From Staphylococcus sp. NAM3COL9 (lineage in GTDB: Bacteria; Bacillota; Bacilli; Staphylococcales; Staphylococcaceae), in assembly GCF_001431205.1 (NCBI RefSeq), contig NZ_LGPC01000016.1:656920-720919 (forward strand): 64,000 nucleotides of DNA. The letters run 5' to 3'. The notes below the pieces were generated by a model. It was given only the letters and a program-made list of their open reading frames with translations, was not told the origin of the DNA and ran no database searches. Shown here piece by piece: positions 47,604 to 56,202 of this stretch (position 1 is its first letter; every line of letters starts with the position of its first letter). A program made the position numbers and the translations under genes.

Positions 47604-47639
47604 AATATAGCACATCAACACTAAATGTCAACGCTTTCA
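47604..47639 (-). promoter_or_regulatory. bglP promoter with an overlapping cre site
   Basis: On the minus strand cre TGAAAGCGTTGACA (47639-47626) is a full consensus match, and its last six bases are the -35 TTGACA. A TATATT -10 (47609-47604) follows at 16 bp. CcpA bound there would occlude RNA polymerase. The cre lies inside the last codons of licT. Confidence 0.88.
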
Positions 47640-48463
47640 TTTCTAGAAATTAATCTTTGTATATGAATGGTTAAGTACAAGGCTTCGTCTCTTGTCATTT
47701 CATATTGATGTTTTTTCATTAAAAATATTTCAATCTTCTTCACACACTTAAATGCATCTTTATACTTCTCTTTCACAATATCATAAAGTTCAATTTCACT
47801 TGAATTGAGTGGATTTTCAGAGAAAATACGTTGCGCAAGAAACTTTAAATGTGTCACAAATCTAAAGTAAGTTAAGCTTTCTTCATCAAAGTCTAATCTA
47901 TAGTGATACTTCACTAAACTTAAAATATTCTGTACCATTTCGGTTACTTGATTATAATCTGCCAAGTTATTATGCTCTGCATTTAACAAATGAATTGCGA
48001 TAAACCCCGCTTCATCAGCTGGTAATTTAGCGCCTGCATATTCTTCAATCCAGTCCAAGCCACGCATCCCAATCTCGTACTCAGTTGGATAGAATTTTTT
48101 AATTTCCCATAATAATCCGTTTTTGATTGCCATACCCTCTTGTTGACGCTCAATTGCAAAGTTAATATGGTCAGTCAGTGCAACATAAATTGTATCGCTT
48201 AAGTCTTTATGATATTCAACCTTTGCAACCTCAATAATCTTCTCAACTGCTTGAACGACCTCAATTGGCACTTCAATTAATAACGTTTTGAAACGGTCAG
48301 ATATCTCTTGGCTACTTAAATCAAAAATCTTATCAATCTTTGATTCTTCTACAATGTCCCCTTCTTGCTTCTGAAACCCAATCCCTTTACCCATAACAAC
48401 ACGCTCTTGGTTGTTTTGAGTGACACTGATAACATTATTATTTATGATTTTATTTATTTTCAT
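47621..48463 (-). CDS. licT: BglG/LicT-family transcriptional antiterminator
   Basis: A 280-aa RNA-binding antiterminator. The CAT RNA-binding domain (1-55: MKINKIINNNVISVTQNNQE, VVMGKGIGFQKQEGD) is followed by PRD1 (about 65-170, with LTDHINFAIERQ His) and PRD2 (about 172-278, with FVTHLKFLAQRI and LTIHIQRLI His), which are phosphorylated by the PTS to sense beta-glucoside flux and carbon status. It is the first gene of the licT-bglP-bglA group. Its coding end carries the bglP promoter and cre. GAGGGGTG precedes the ATG. Confidence 0.95.
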   Translation of the reverse strand: MKINKIINNNVISVTQNNQERVVMGKGIGFQKQEGDIVEESKIDKIFDLSSQEISDRFKTLLIEVPIEVVQAVEKIIEVAKVEYHKDLSDTIYVALTDHINFAIERQQEGMAIKNGLLWEIKKFYPTEYEIGMRGLDWIEEYAGAKLPADEAGFIAIHLLNAEHNNLADYNQVTEMVQNILSLVKYHYRLDFDEESLTYFRFVTHLKFLAQRIFSENPLNSSEIELYDIVKEKYKDAFKCVKKIEIFLMKKHQYEMTRDEALYLTIHIQRLISRNESVDI

Positions 48464-48622
48464 ATGACACCCCTCATTGTAGTATATTGTGCCATATTAG
48501 AAGAATTAATATCAACTTTGTATATGCTATGACCACTGTGCCATTTTTTATTATTAAATTAATATCTTTATTAAACGACCGAATTGGATATTCAGTCATA
48601 ATTTTATGCGAAGTCATATTCA

Positions 48623-48653
48623 TTGACCTCAAGTATACTTTAAGGTCTATTAT
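48623..48653 (+). promoter_or_regulatory. MerR-type promoter of the alcohol dehydrogenase
   Basis: TTGACC (48623-48628) and TATTAT (48648-48653) are separated by 19 bp, the over-long spacer typical of MerR-activated promoters. The spacer contains the dyad GACCTCAAG-TATA-CTTTAAGGTC (48625-48647). Confidence 0.8.
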
Positions 48654-48712
48654 AAACAATGAAGAATATTAATAGTAATATTCTGATGTACAAATAATGG
48701 AGGTATCAATAT

Positions 48713-49753
48713 ATGTTAAATGTTAAAGCTAGAGCTGTAAATAGCCCAGATTCTGATTTTTACGCTACAGAAATTAAAAGACGTGATCTTGATACACATG
48801 ATATTTTAATAGAAATTAAATATGCAGGAATATGCCATTCTGATATTCATACTGCACATGGAGAATGGGGTCCCGTTCATTATCCATTAGTGCCAGGTCA
48901 TGAAATCGCAGGTATCGTTAAAGAAGTTGGTTCTGAAGTCAGTAAGCATCAAATAGATGACCGTGTCGGTGTAGGTTGCATGGTAGACTCTTGTGGAGAA
49001 TGTGTACATTGTCAAAATGGCGAAGAACAATACTGTTTAAAAGGAAACGTCGGTACATATGCAGGTACAGACAGATATGGTGAACCCACTCAAGGTGGAT
49101 ACTCAACGCATATTGTAGTACATGAAGATTTTGTATTACGTATTCCTGATAATATTGGTTTAGATGCTGCTGCACCTTTACTTTGTGCTGGCATTACAAC
49201 TTATTCACCTTTAAATCATTGGAATGCAAATGAAGATAAAAAGGTAGCAGTTATCGGTATGGGTGGACTTGGACATATGGCTGTTCAAATTGCACATGCT
49301 ATGGGTGCTGAAGTAACGGTATTATCAAGAACATTAAATAAAGAAGAAGATGGTTTGAAATTAGGTGCTTCACATTATTATGCAACAAGTGATGAAGCAA
49401 CTTTTGAAAAACTTGCAAGCTCATTTGATTTAATTATTAATACAGTAAGTGCGAATCTGAAATTAGATGATTACCTTAACTTATTAACACTAGATGGTAC
49501 AATTGTTAATGTTGGGGCTCCAGCAGAGCCTATATCATTACATGTTGCAAATTTAATTGGTCATCGTAGATCATTTGCTGGTTCAGCTATTGGTGGTATA
49601 AAAGAGACTCAAGAAATGTTAGATTTCTGTTCAAAACACAACATTGAACCTCAAATCGAATTAATTTCAGCTGATCAAATTGATGAAGCATATAAGAGAG
49701 TTTTAGCTTCAGATGTTAAATATCGTTTTGTAATTGATACAAGTACAATGTAA
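48713..49753 (+). CDS. Zinc-dependent alcohol/aldehyde dehydrogenase (AdhA-like)
   Basis: A 346-aa MDR alcohol dehydrogenase of the cinnamyl-alcohol/YahK type. Catalytic zinc ligands are in [15 protein letters not shown] and [17 protein letters not shown], the structural zinc Cys are in [18 protein letters not shown], and the NADP fold is [20 protein letters not shown] (about 178-197). It reduces aldehydes to alcohols. A MerR-type promoter in front suggests induction by aldehydes or thiol stress, as for AdhR-controlled adhA in Bacillus subtilis, but no merR gene is adjacent. Confidence 0.9.
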   Translation: MLNVKARAVNSPDSDFYATEIKRRDLDTHDILIEIKYAGICHSDIHTAHGEWGPVHYPLVPGHEIAGIVKEVGSEVSKHQIDDRVGVGCMVDSCGECVHCQNGEEQYCLKGNVGTYAGTDRYGEPTQGGYSTHIVVHEDFVLRIPDNIGLDAAAPLLCAGITTYSPLNHWNANEDKKVAVIGMGGLGHMAVQIAHAMGAEVTVLSRTLNKEEDGLKLGASHYYATSDEATFEKLASSFDLIINTVSANLKLDDYLNLLTLDGTIVNVGAPAEPISLHVANLIGHRRSFAGSAIGGIKETQEMLDFCSKHNIEPQIELISADQIDEAYKRVLASDVKYRFVIDTSTM

Positions 49754-49761
49754 TATTTTTG

Positions 49762-49793
49762 AAAAGATGCCCTTAGCGTTGGGGCATCTTTTT
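49762..49793 (+). terminator. Terminator of the alcohol dehydrogenase gene
   Basis: AAAAGATGCCC / GGGGCATCTTTTT hairpin with trailing T-run nine bases after the stop. Confidence 0.9.
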
Positions 49794-49934
49794 ATTTTGT
49801 CTTATTAAAATTATCGGACCAGATTTTTGCTGGTTATTTGTCTAATGTTTCGTGAGAAACATTTGTTAAAAATGCTTTGTTGCTCATAATATGTAGCATT
49901 TTGGTAGTTATATCTAATTTCTATTCAACATATC

Positions 49935-50123
49935 GGAAGTACATGGGCTTACATACTTACTGGCGGGATAATAGTAGAAATGTAAAATCAATATCTTATG
50001 TAAATAGAATCTATTATTACACTTGGATGTTATGGTGCAATATTTTGAATTTGGTTGGCTGAATTATTAGGTATAGCTACAAAATATACAATAGTATTAT
50101 TAGCAATGGAATTCCTTTTATGA
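49935..50123 (+). pseudogene. Remnant of an alanine/glycine:cation symporter (AGCS) gene
   Basis: One frame reads GSTWAYILTGGIIVEM, then, after a stop, IESIITLGCYGAIF, and after another stop IWLAELLGIATKYTIVLLAM. The last part closely recalls the AGCS signature in which LLGMATKYAEGLLA follows a Trp-rich segment. There are at least three in-frame stops and no start. It is a strongly decayed fragment, with both ends lost. Confidence 0.5.
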
Positions 50124-50157
50124 CATTATGGATATTAATACTACTTTTATTGGAATA

Positions 50158-50186
50158 GTGACAAATTTGAAAACAATTTGGATAAT
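50158..50186 (+). promoter_or_regulatory. Promoter of the 19-aa peptide gene
   Basis: GTGACA (50158-50163), 17-bp spacer and GATAAT (50181-50186), predicting a start near 50193 and a 5' leader of about 60 nt. Confidence 0.5.
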
Positions 50187-50256
50187 AGCAAGAAATGAAT
50201 ATAGGACTTAGATTTAATGAGACTATATTTAATTCTTAATGTAAGGAGGTGATTAT

Positions 50257-50316
50257 ATGACTGCTACACCTTTACTTTTGAGAGTGCTTGAACTAATTGA
50301 AAAAGCTTTTTTATAA
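50257..50316 (+). CDS. 19-aa amphipathic peptide
   Basis: MTATPLLLRVLELIEKAFL. The ribosome site AAGGAGGTGAT is a perfect anti-16S match, far better than chance, and a promoter-like element and a strong hairpin frame the unit as a separate transcript of about 210 nt. Residues 5-19 would form a short helix with Leu/Val/Ile/Phe on one face and Arg/Glu/Glu/Lys on the other; net charge is near zero. Size and amphipathicity resemble phenol-soluble modulins or small toxins, but the sequence matches none that I know. Alternatives are a leader peptide or an RNA with incidental coding. The flanks are gene debris. Confidence 0.45.
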   Translation: MTATPLLLRVLELIEKAFL

Positions 50317-50372
50317 ACATAAGTTATTGATTTAATTAAAGTTGAATATTCCTATTTTATTTAGTAGTAATT

Positions 50373-50403
50373 GAGCCCTTTCAGTATATAACTGAAAGGG
50401 CTC
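50373..50403 (+). terminator. Terminator of the peptide transcript
   Basis: Perfect 13-bp stem GAGCCCTTTCAGT / ACTGAAAGGGCTC with a 5-nt loop. The T-run after it is weak. It could also serve the tct operon converging from the right, though that ends 110 bp away. Confidence 0.75.
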
Positions 50404-50511
50404 ATGATAATTTAGTTTATTTTTAATATAAAATTATAGACTTAAATATCTAAGAAAAACAATTGATGTTAAGACAATGACTTTTATTTTCTTTAATTAA
50501 TAAATCTATTT

Positions 50512-51993
50512 TTATTCAGCTTTTATTTTATTCATAATCATTGGTAATACTATTATTAAAATACTGACTATCAAAAGTATTACTGTAATAGGAGAATTTA
50601 ATAAAGATAAATATTCTCCATTATTAATTAATAAGTGTCTTCTTAATGATTTTTCCATTAAGGGACCCAAAACAATTCCTAATATCAATGCAGCTATTGA
50701 AAAATTAAATATTTTCATTAGATACCCTACCACTCCAAATAATAACATGATCCAAACATTTAATAAGTCATTATTTGTAGCATAAGCACCTAGTAGGGAA
50801 AGTATAATTATAAAAGTTGCTATTATACTATATGGTGCTTTCAATAATAAAGTGAATATTTGTACGCCTGCTCTACCAGCAACTAAAGTCATAACACTTG
50901 CAAATAACATTGCTAAAAATATTGAATACAACAGGATAGGTTGATCTGATATAAGTTGTGGTCCAGGTTGCACTCCTTGAAGTATTAAAGCAGCTAATAT
51001 TACAGCAGTTGTTGGACTACCAGGTATGCCAAGAATAAGCGTGGGAATCATTGAAACTCCAGCAGCCGCGTTGTTAGCAGTTTCAGGTGCCACTATTCCT
51101 TCTGATCTCCCTTTACCAAATTCCTTAGGATTTTTATCAGTCTTCATCGCTACCCCATAACTCACAAAGGAAGCTATTGAACCACCTGTTCCTGGTAATA
51201 TTCCAAGTAAACTTCCGATTATTGCTGATTTTAGTGCAGTCCATTTATATTCAAAAAATTCCTTGAATTTGAACATTCCTTTTGACATATCTGAAGTTGA
51301 AGTTGAATTATTAGAATTATTGCCTGTAACTTGTGAAAACACTTCACCTAATGCAAATGCCCCTATCATGATAGGGATATAATCTATTCCATTCATTAAT
51401 TCTATAGTGTTAAATGTGAATCTATCTGTTGCTGTCAAAGGGTCTATTCCTATAGTTGAGATGAAGATGCCGATAAGGCCCGAAATAATAGCTTTAACCA
51501 TACTACTAGTACCTAAGGCAGAAATAACTGTCATGCCTAAAATAGCTAATGCAAAGTATTCTGAAGAATGTATTTTAAACGCTAGTTCTGATAGCATAGA
51601 AGATAAAAAGAACATTAAGAAAACTGCAAATATCCCACCAAAAGCTGAACTGCTTATTGCTAAACCTAATGCTTTTTTTGACTTTCCTTTTTGTGACATT
51701 GGATAACCATCAAATGTCGTAGCTACTGCTTCAGGCGTCCCAGGAGTGTTAAATAAAATAGCTGTTATTGACCCCCCATAAGCTGATCCAACATAAATCG
51801 TTGACAATAATGCTATAGCTGGCAATACATCTAAGAAATATGTAAAAGGCAAAGCTAATACAATTGCCATAGAAGAACCTATACCAGGTAATGCTCCAAG
51901 AAATATACCTACTAATAAACCTAAAATTACTAACATAAGATTCATAGGTTCAATTATAGTTAAAAAGGAATCTTTTAATAATTCTATATTCAT
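50512..51993 (-). CDS. tctA: Tripartite tricarboxylate transporter, large permease TctA
   Basis: A 493-aa membrane protein with about twelve helices, the translocating subunit of the TTT system. The TctA signature is in LGLLVGIFLGALPGIGSSMA, then VGSAYGGSITAILFNTPGTP and GSLLGILPGTGGSIASFVSYG with ALILQGVQPGPQL. It works with TctB and the binding protein TctC to take up organic polyacids in exchange for a cation gradient. It is the last gene of prpF-tctC-tctB-tctA. TTT systems are common in proteobacteria and less so in staphylococci. Confidence 0.92.
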   Translation of the reverse strand: MNIELLKDSFLTIIEPMNLMLVILGLLVGIFLGALPGIGSSMAIVLALPFTYFLDVLPAIALLSTIYVGSAYGGSITAILFNTPGTPEAVATTFDGYPMSQKGKSKKALGLAISSSAFGGIFAVFLMFFLSSMLSELAFKIHSSEYFALAILGMTVISALGTSSMVKAIISGLIGIFISTIGIDPLTATDRFTFNTIELMNGIDYIPIMIGAFALGEVFSQVTGNNSNNSTSTSDMSKGMFKFKEFFEYKWTALKSAIIGSLLGILPGTGGSIASFVSYGVAMKTDKNPKEFGKGRSEGIVAPETANNAAAGVSMIPTLILGIPGSPTTAVILAALILQGVQPGPQLISDQPILLYSIFLAMLFASVMTLVAGRAGVQIFTLLLKAPYSIIATFIIILSLLGAYATNNDLLNVWIMLLFGVVGYLMKIFNFSIAALILGIVLGPLMEKSLRRHLLINNGEYLSLLNSPITVILLIVSILIIVLPMIMNKIKAE

Positions 51994-52010
51994 TATTACA
52001 CCTTCCTTCT

Positions 52011-52496
52011 TTAATATATAAAGTTATTAATTTCAGAAAAAACGCCAATTCCTTTTGGTATAGGAATGTTTAATACATTCCCAAATAAGAATGAAAAAAG
52101 TAGCGGAATGCCTATAGAGAAACAAATAATTTGAAACTTGTTTTTGGCTCCCAATAATATTAATAATAATGGGGTTAAAAATAGGCAATCCAAGAAAAAC
52201 CCTATTTTATTTATAACTAAAATAAATAAACCAAGTGATACTGTTATACTAATAATTATTAATACAGATTTATTTAATAGTGCTTTATAATTAACACCTT
52301 CTTTGTTTTTTCTATATTTAATAATTTCCTTAATTAATGTATAAAAAAGTAGTGACACAAGTAAAAACAATACAAAGGTCGGTATACCAGAGGCGCCTAT
52401 TGGATCAACTTCTCTTAAATTCTCCATATTTATTGAATTAATCAAAAAATATGAAAATGTAATTAATAATATAAAGCCAAATATTATACTTCCCAT
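52011..52496 (-). CDS. tctB: Tripartite tricarboxylate transporter, small permease TctB
   Basis: A 161-aa protein with four predicted helices (about 3-22, 38-57, 73-95 and 98-140), matching the size and topology of the poorly conserved TctB subunit. The assignment rests mostly on its position between TctA and TctC. The GASGIPTFVLFLLVSLLFYT segment, where the family has a G-A-x-x-x-P block, supports it. It is 17 nt from each neighbour. Confidence 0.85.
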   Translation of the reverse strand: MGSIIFGFILLITFSYFLINSINMENLREVDPIGASGIPTFVLFLLVSLLFYTLIKEIIKYRKNKEGVNYKALLNKSVLIIISITVSLGLFILVINKIGFFLDCLFLTPLLLILLGAKNKFQIICFSIGIPLLFSFLFGNVLNIPIPKGIGVFSEINNFIY

Positions 52497-52512
52497 GAAA
52501 TCCCCCCTAATC

Positions 52513-53517
52513 TTATTGCTTGATATCTAAGTCTTTTGCAATTTCATCAAATTTTTTATACTCTTTATCTAATTTTTTTTCGAATTTATCCGGACCAAGG
52601 TAGCCTTCACCTATATCAACTAAATTATCCTCCGAATATTTCTTATATTCTTCAGTTTCGTAAGCATTTTTTAATTGTTTGCTTAGTTGTTCTTTCACTT
52701 CTTTCGGTGCACCTTTTTTAATTACAAAACCTCTCCAAGATCCAATATCTACGTTTAAACCTTTTTCTTTCGTTGTAGGTGTTTTTTTAAATTCATCTAT
52801 TTTATTAATCCTTTCATTATTAAAAATAATTAAAGATCTAACCTTTTTAGATTTTACATAATCAACAACATTTACAACTTTATCTAAGTAAACATCCACT
52901 TCACCACCAAGGGCAGCAGCCTTTACTTCTGAACCAGACGAATATGGTATAAAATTAGTGTTTATATTAGCTTCTTTTTCAAAATTACTTGTCGCAAAAT
53001 CATCTAGACCTGTTGAGCTTGCTCCCCCAACTGTAATTCCACCCTTTTTTCCTTTTGCAATTAAATCATCATAATCCTTTATAGGACTATCTTTAGAAAC
53101 GGAAAGCACATAGATGTCACTCTGAATTTGAGCAAGTGGTTCAAAATCATCTAATAATTTAATATCTTTACTTTTATCTAAGTTATCGGCTATAACTTGT
53201 GAAGGCGTGATTTCTAGAATATTATATCCATCATTTTTTTGTTGATAAGTATGTAACATACCTAATAAACCACTACTACCATCCTTATTTATTGGTTGAA
53301 AATTTGCATTTGAGTGTTCGCTTAGAATTTGTGAATATTGTCTTACAAACGCATCACTTGCGCTCCCTTCCCCAAAAGGTATAATTACATTAACCGTTTT
53401 ATTGGGAAAGTTTTCAACTGAGTTCTTCTTATCATTATTTTTAGAATCACCTTTAGCACTACAACTAACTAATAAAACAGATAATAAAACAATTAATATT
53501 GCCTTCTTTTTAATCAT
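52513..53517 (-). CDS. tctC: Tripartite tricarboxylate transporter substrate-binding lipoprotein TctC
   Basis: A 334-aa solute-binding lipoprotein with signal peptide and lipobox LLVSC (Cys19). The Bug/TctC fold motifs are visible: FPNKTVNVIIPFGEGSASDA (first strand and carboxylate-binding loop), GSSGLLGMLHTYQ and a second ligand loop GKKGGITVGGASSTGLDDFA. It is anchored outside and hands its ligand to TctAB. The ligand is likely a tri- or dicarboxylic acid, judged by the PrpF isomerase 4 nt upstream. Confidence 0.92.
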   Translation of the reverse strand: MIKKKAILIVLLSVLLVSCSAKGDSKNNDKKNSVENFPNKTVNVIIPFGEGSASDAFVRQYSQILSEHSNANFQPINKDGSSGLLGMLHTYQQKNDGYNILEITPSQVIADNLDKSKDIKLLDDFEPLAQIQSDIYVLSVSKDSPIKDYDDLIAKGKKGGITVGGASSTGLDDFATSNFEKEANINTNFIPYSSGSEVKAAALGGEVDVYLDKVVNVVDYVKSKKVRSLIIFNNERINKIDEFKKTPTTKEKGLNVDIGSWRGFVIKKGAPKEVKEQLSKQLKNAYETEEYKKYSEDNLVDIGEGYLGPDKFEKKLDKEYKKFDEIAKDLDIKQ

Positions 53518-53521
53518 GTTT

Positions 53522-54676
53522 TCACTCCTTATCTATTAAAGATGTTGGAATCACAGCATGCCCTTCCATGATTCTCCTAGCAGTACGCCCAGTACCGCCT
53601 TTAAGTAATTTGTGACCGCTTTCATTTTTTTGTAAAAAGACTTCAGCAGAAATAGTCCCACTAGGATGTCCTATATTTATTGTATCTATAGGATCTTTTT
53701 TACAAATTGAATAAGGAATTGTTCCTGGTATTTGGCATGCTGTCGCTAAACAAATAGAACCACTAACAGCAAAAGTAGGATGTAACTTCCCCATGGAAAT
53801 GTATCGTCCTATAATGCTTATACTTTCTTTTTTATTTAAAATACCTAGCTCTGTTATATAATCATTGGGTTCACTAACTAATGTTATTTTAGGCAATGCT
53901 TCTAATTCAGGGTTTATATTTTCCTCTTTGCTAAATATACCTAATAGGACTCCTATTTTCACACGTAACTTTTCAATTTCTTTTAAAACATTAGGCTTAT
54001 TGATCGCATCTGATAATTCATGGCCTTCAAGGGAAAATTCATTTGCTTTCACAAAAGAAACAATATTGCCAGTATCTAATACACTTACTTCAAATGTTTT
54101 TTTATCAACTTTAATATAATCAACTAAATTTCCAGTAGGAAACAATTTCCCAGTAAAAGCACCAGAAGGATTCATAAAATTCACTGCTATTTTTGCCCCT
54201 GTTCCTTCTACACCAGAAATAGAAAAATCACCAATATTTTCAACACTTCCTTTTCTCACGGGAATAACAACTTCCATTATCTTTTTAGTATTTGTATTTA
54301 AAATTTTAACTTTAGTTTTACCTTCTTGCATTTTAACTAGCCCTTCTTCAACTGCATAGAGCCCAACAGCTGCTGCCATATTTCCACAAGTCACATTATA
54401 ATCAATACTTTTTTTATTTATCCCAACTTGTCCAAATGTGTAATAAATATCACTCTCATCTGTATCAGTTATACCCACGATTGCTACTTTACTTGTAACA
54501 GAAGTGCCTCCTCCAATACCATCAATTTGTCCATTGGGAGAACTACCATAAATCTTTAATATTACTTTTTCCCTAGTTTCAATATCCAAAGGTAAATCAC
54601 TATCTTTAAAAACTAGCCCTCTGCTCGTTCCCCCTCTCATTAAAACACATGGTATTTTTGTATTTCTCATATCCAC
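53522..54676 (-). CDS. PrpF-family isomerase (methylaconitate or oxalomesaconate type)
   Basis: A 384-aa isomerase with the double diaminopimelate-epimerase-like fold. Family motifs are VLMRGGTSRGLVFKDSDLP, DGIGGGTSVTSKVAIV, VTCGNMAAAVGLYAVEEG, where the Cys is equivalent to a conserved active-site residue, and MGKLHPTFAVSGSICLATAC with GHPSGTISAEV at the end. Known members isomerise 2-methylaconitate, 4-oxalomesaconate or related unsaturated acids. GTG 54676 lies seven bases behind GAGGGGG and is the likely start. No PrpBCD or gallate pathway genes are nearby, so the substrate is unknown. Confidence 0.87.
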   Translation of the reverse strand: MDMRNTKIPCVLMRGGTSRGLVFKDSDLPLDIETREKVILKIYGSSPNGQIDGIGGGTSVTSKVAIVGITDTDESDIYYTFGQVGINKKSIDYNVTCGNMAAAVGLYAVEEGLVKMQEGKTKVKILNTNTKKIMEVVIPVRKGSVENIGDFSISGVEGTGAKIAVNFMNPSGAFTGKLFPTGNLVDYIKVDKKTFEVSVLDTGNIVSFVKANEFSLEGHELSDAINKPNVLKEIEKLRVKIGVLLGIFSKEENINPELEALPKITLVSEPNDYITELGILNKKESISIIGRYISMGKLHPTFAVSGSICLATACQIPGTIPYSICKKDPIDTINIGHPSGTISAEVFLQKNESGHKLLKGGTGRTARRIMEGHAVIPTSLIDKE

Positions 54677-54713
54677 ATTATGACCCCCTCATATTTATTG
54701 AAATATTCAGTTA

Positions 54714-54734
54714 ACTTATATAGAGTATATAAGT
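54714..54734. promoter_or_regulatory. Palindromic operator between prpF and its LysR gene
   Basis: ACTTATATA-GAG-TATATAAGT, a perfect 9-bp inverted repeat around GAG, about 38 bp before the prpF start. It is a good candidate LysR-binding site. Confidence 0.6.
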
Positions 54735-54823
54735 ATATATTCGATAAATAAAATATTGCTTTTTTATGATTAAACCTAAAAAAATTTTATGACGATTATA
54801 AAATATATAAGGGGGCCAAGTTT

Positions 54824-55684
54824 ATGGATGGTATAGATTGGGAGATATTAAGAGAGTTATTTAAATATAAAAACATTACGAAAACAAGTAAGATATTGAG
54901 AACATCACAACCAGCAGTTACATATAGAATTAATAAACTCGAAAAAGAATTTGATGTTAAAATTATCCATAGAAATAAGAAAGGTGTGGTATTTACTTCT
55001 GCAGGTGAAATGATAGTAAACTATGCAATTTCTATGATAAAAGATAATCAAAAACTTAAAGAAGATCTTATAAATCAAGAAAATACAGTTCAAGGTATAT
55101 TAAGGTTAAGCGCATCAAGTATTTTTTCAAGGTACCAATTGCCTAAAATTTTGTCGGAATTCAGTAAAAAATATCCATTAGTAGAATTTGATGTTAATAC
55201 TGGTTGGAGTGAAGAAGTTTTTAAATCCGTTCATAATGACTACTCTCAAGTAGGTATTTTAAGAGGTGACTATAGTTTTTCATCTCAAAAAATACGCCTT
55301 ATGCAAGAAAAGATTTATATTGTATCTAAAAATCCAATTTCTATAGATGATTTACCTCATTTGCCAAGAATATATTATAATACTGATACTTCCCTTAATA
55401 AGTTAATAGATGATTGGTGGATAGGTAGATTTATTGAACCGTCTTCAATTACCATAAAAGTCGATAATATGGAAACAAGTAAAGAATTTGTACAAAATGG
55501 CTTAGGCTTTTCTATTTTGCCAGATATTCTCTTGGATGATAATGAAAATTTATTTAAAATACCATGCTTAGATCAACATGGTGCTTATATTATTAGAAAT
55601 ACTGATATGATATTAAAACAACAATATTTAAATAACACTGTGGTGAGAGCATTTTATAATTTTATGAAAGAAAGAAATTTATAA
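54824..55684 (+). CDS. LysR-family regulator of the tct/prpF operon
   Basis: A 286-aa regulator. The helix-turn-helix is WEILRELFKYKNITKTSKIL (about 5-24), RTSQPAVTYRINKLEKEFDV and HRNKKGVVFTSAGEMIV. The effector domain starts near 90 with LRLSASSIFSRYQLPKILSE. It is divergent from the prpF-tctCBA operon and probably responds to the transported acid. GGGGGCC lies eight bases ahead of the ATG. The gene is complete. Confidence 0.87.
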   Translation: MDGIDWEILRELFKYKNITKTSKILRTSQPAVTYRINKLEKEFDVKIIHRNKKGVVFTSAGEMIVNYAISMIKDNQKLKEDLINQENTVQGILRLSASSIFSRYQLPKILSEFSKKYPLVEFDVNTGWSEEVFKSVHNDYSQVGILRGDYSFSSQKIRLMQEKIYIVSKNPISIDDLPHLPRIYYNTDTSLNKLIDDWWIGRFIEPSSITIKVDNMETSKEFVQNGLGFSILPDILLDDNENLFKIPCLDQHGAYIIRNTDMILKQQYLNNTVVRAFYNFMKERNL

Positions 55685-55728
55685 TAATCCTTTTATTAGG
55701 TTGGTATTTTCAAAAGAGAAAAAAGCCA

Positions 55729-55863
55729 ATGACAGTAAAAGATTCGTACTTTGGTTTATTTATCATATTAATATTTGTAATTATAACAAATGGTTTTATG
55801 CACATAGATGATATTATGAGAGGGCCCGAAGATGGTAATAGCACCGACAGTTCTAGAAAATAA
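55729..55863 (+). CDS. Small membrane protein or remnant
   Basis: A 44-aa frame MTVKDSYFGLFIILIFVIIT, then NGFMHIDDIMRGPEDGNSTD and SSRK. It has one transmembrane helix (about 7-20). No clear ribosome site precedes the ATG. The frame stays open 13-18 codons upstream with another hydrophobic run (FIIILLLGWYFQKRKK) but without a start, so this may be the tail of a two-helix protein whose beginning was lost. Confidence 0.35.
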   Translation: MTVKDSYFGLFIILIFVIITNGFMHIDDIMRGPEDGNSTDSSRK

Positions 55864-55999
55864 TTAGTCGCTTTGAACCTCTTATAATTGCTATGTATTT
55901 ATTAAGATAATAACTGTAATAATTCATGCTATATTTAATAAAAAATATTTTTATGATACTATATGATTTCTTGGAAATTTGAATTCAGAGGAGAAATTT

Positions 56000-56173
56000 A
56001 TGACTTTAGTTTTAACGATAATAGCATTTATAGCAGCAATATTATTAATATTAGGTTTTTGGATATCTAATATTTATATTAAAACAATAGGTTTCATACT
56101 GGCATTTTTAATTATATTTATAGTAGTATACTTTCTATTTTTAATACCTCCAGAAAATATTAAGAAGAGATGA
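56000..56173 (+). CDS. 57-aa two-helix membrane protein
   Basis: MTLVLTIIAFIAAILLILGF starts the first helix (2-20); a second helix covers about 26-48, and the tail PPENIKKR is cytoplasmic. ATG 56000 is supported by GAGGAG; an in-frame TTG 21 nt upstream is inside the ribosome site. It is very hydrophobic and of no recognised family. It lies next to recombinase debris, suggesting an accessory location. Confidence 0.55.
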   Translation: MTLVLTIIAFIAAILLILGFWISNIYIKTIGFILAFLIIFIVVYFLFLIPPENIKKR

Positions 56174-56202
56174 ACTAAATGGAAATAACATTAAAATATA
56201 TA

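Noticed and set aside
49877..50062. 61-aa plus-strand frame starting MLLIICSILVV
   Set aside because: It overlaps the AGCS remnant in a different frame, has no ribosome site and no recognisable protein features.
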